Source of the DNA: an uncultured Lachnospiraceae bacterium
GTDB lineage: Bacteria; Bacillota; Clostridia; Lachnospirales; Lachnospiraceae
DNA: 5,811 nt
Direction: 5' to 3'
Assembly: GCA_902782715.1 (NCBI GenBank)
Contig: CACZOG010000060.1
Coordinates: 1 to 5,811 of the forward strand
How positions within the stretch are numbered: position 1 is the first letter of the stretch; each line of letters starts with the position of its first letter. Of the stretch, positions 5,143 through 5,811 are shown in pieces. Under the pieces are notes generated by a model. That model was not told where the DNA came from and made no database searches. It was given only the letters and a program-made list of their open reading frames with translations. The translations under genes and the position numbers were made by a program.

Positions 5143-5811
5143 ATGGGACTTAAATTAAAGAAATTCAAACCGACCGAATATGTAACAGTTGTAAGAAAGG
5201 GGAAAACAATTAAGAGCGGACAGGGTCTGACAGTATTTTACAATGATATTCATACTGACATAATGGTTGCTCCGATTACGGCTTTCGACGGAACATTCGC
5301 CTTCGACGATCTCGTAACAGCCGATTATCAGACGGTATGCGTCCAGGGCGCGATTACATACATGATAGACAATTACGAGAGAGCCTACAGGATGGCGGAT
5401 TTCACATTCGCAAGAAATTACGAGGATAAAAAGAACAAGGCGATGGAAATCTTCTGCAAGAGAATAAATAACGTGATAAGGGCTGTCGTTATCAGGGAAA
5501 CAGGCAGGATGGATGTTCGAAACATCATCAAAAAAGCCGATGAGATGGCAGCTTTGATAGCAGATGCATTAAAAAATGACGAAACTATCGAACAGCTCGG
5601 AGTAAAGATCCTTGCAGTCAACATTCTGGGAATCGTTGCAAGAGCCGATACAAGGAAAGCTTTGGAGGCTGCTGCCAGAGAACAGATTCTAAAAGAGCAG
5701 GATGACGCGATTTATTTAAGAAGGAATGCGGCGATAGAGCAGGAGAGACTCATAAAAGAGAACGAACTCAATACTGAGATCAAAGTCGCAGAGAAGGAAA
5801 AAGAGAAAAAA
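5143..5811 (+). CDS. SPFH/Band 7 (prohibitin-like) domain protein, 3' end beyond the window
   Basis: The frame is open for 223 codons from the ATG at 5143 to the last base, without a stop. Residues 10-170 fit the SPFH/Band 7 fold: an N-terminal strand region (PTEYVTVVRKGKTIKSGQGL), the segment TADYQTVCVQGAITYMI at 59-75 and, near the domain's end, GVKILAVNILGI at 153-164. From about residue 172 the chain is rich in Ala, Glu, Lys and Arg and looks like the long helix or coiled coil common after SPFH domains. These proteins oligomerise into rings or cages on membranes and organise membrane domains or partner proteases. Here no hydrophobic segment is visible in the first 30 residues, so the protein is probably peripheral or depends on a partner for membrane contact. 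It is divergent from the CHASE2-HD operon and has its own promoter. The family call is firm; the exact role is unknown. Confidence 0.88.
   Translation, partial: MGLKLKKFKPTEYVTVVRKGKTIKSGQGLTVFYNDIHTDIMVAPITAFDGTFAFDDLVTADYQTVCVQGAITYMIDNYERAYRMADFTFARNYEDKKNKAMEIFCKRINNVIRAVVIRETGRMDVRNIIKKADEMAALIADALKNDETIEQLGVKILAVNILGIVARADTRKALEAAAREQILKEQDDAIYLRRNAAIEQERLIKENELNTEIKVAEKEKEKK

Overview
The window looks like chromosomal DNA from a low-to-mid GC Gram-positive anaerobe, probably Clostridia and perhaps Lachnospiraceae. This is inferred from AAGGAG-type ribosome binding sites, AT-rich spacers, a DUF4298-type domain, and the style of the Cys-rich surface repeats. No rRNA, tRNA, CRISPR array, transposase or integrase is visible.

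Layout. (1) Positions 1-819, + strand: the 3' part of an open frame that begins outside the window. It joins a DUF4298-like region in frame to an isochorismatase/nicotinamidase-like cysteine hydrolase. An internal Shine-Dalgarno and ATG at 306-318 could also produce the hydrolase alone. (2) Positions 823-856: a strong GC-rich hairpin lying between convergent genes, probably a bidirectional terminator. (3) Positions 4911 down to 882, - strand: a two-gene operon. The first gene encodes a membrane protein with an extracellular CHASE2 sensor, four membrane segments and a cytoplasmic HD-GYP-type phosphohydrolase domain. The second starts 4 nt after the first one stops. It encodes a membrane-anchored FecR-domain protein with a low-complexity Asn/Thr/Ser/Gly and Lys-Asp linker and seven Cys-rich repeats. 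(4) Positions 4912-5142: a 231-bp divergent promoter region with several dyads, including two matching 22-bp sites spaced 32 bp apart over the rightward promoter. (5) Positions 5143-5811, + strand: the 5' part of an SPFH/Band 7 protein with no membrane segment near its N-terminus, running off the window end.

Working model (inference): the CHASE2-HD protein and the FecR/Cys-repeat protein form an envelope-sensing pair. The FecR protein would be exposed outside the membrane beside the CHASE2 domain, and the HD-GYP-type domain would turn the signal into cyclic-dinucleotide hydrolysis. The divergent SPFH gene appears to have its own operator-like control. Nothing in the sequence proves a functional link between SPFH and the operon. 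The cassette is the most interesting part of the window.
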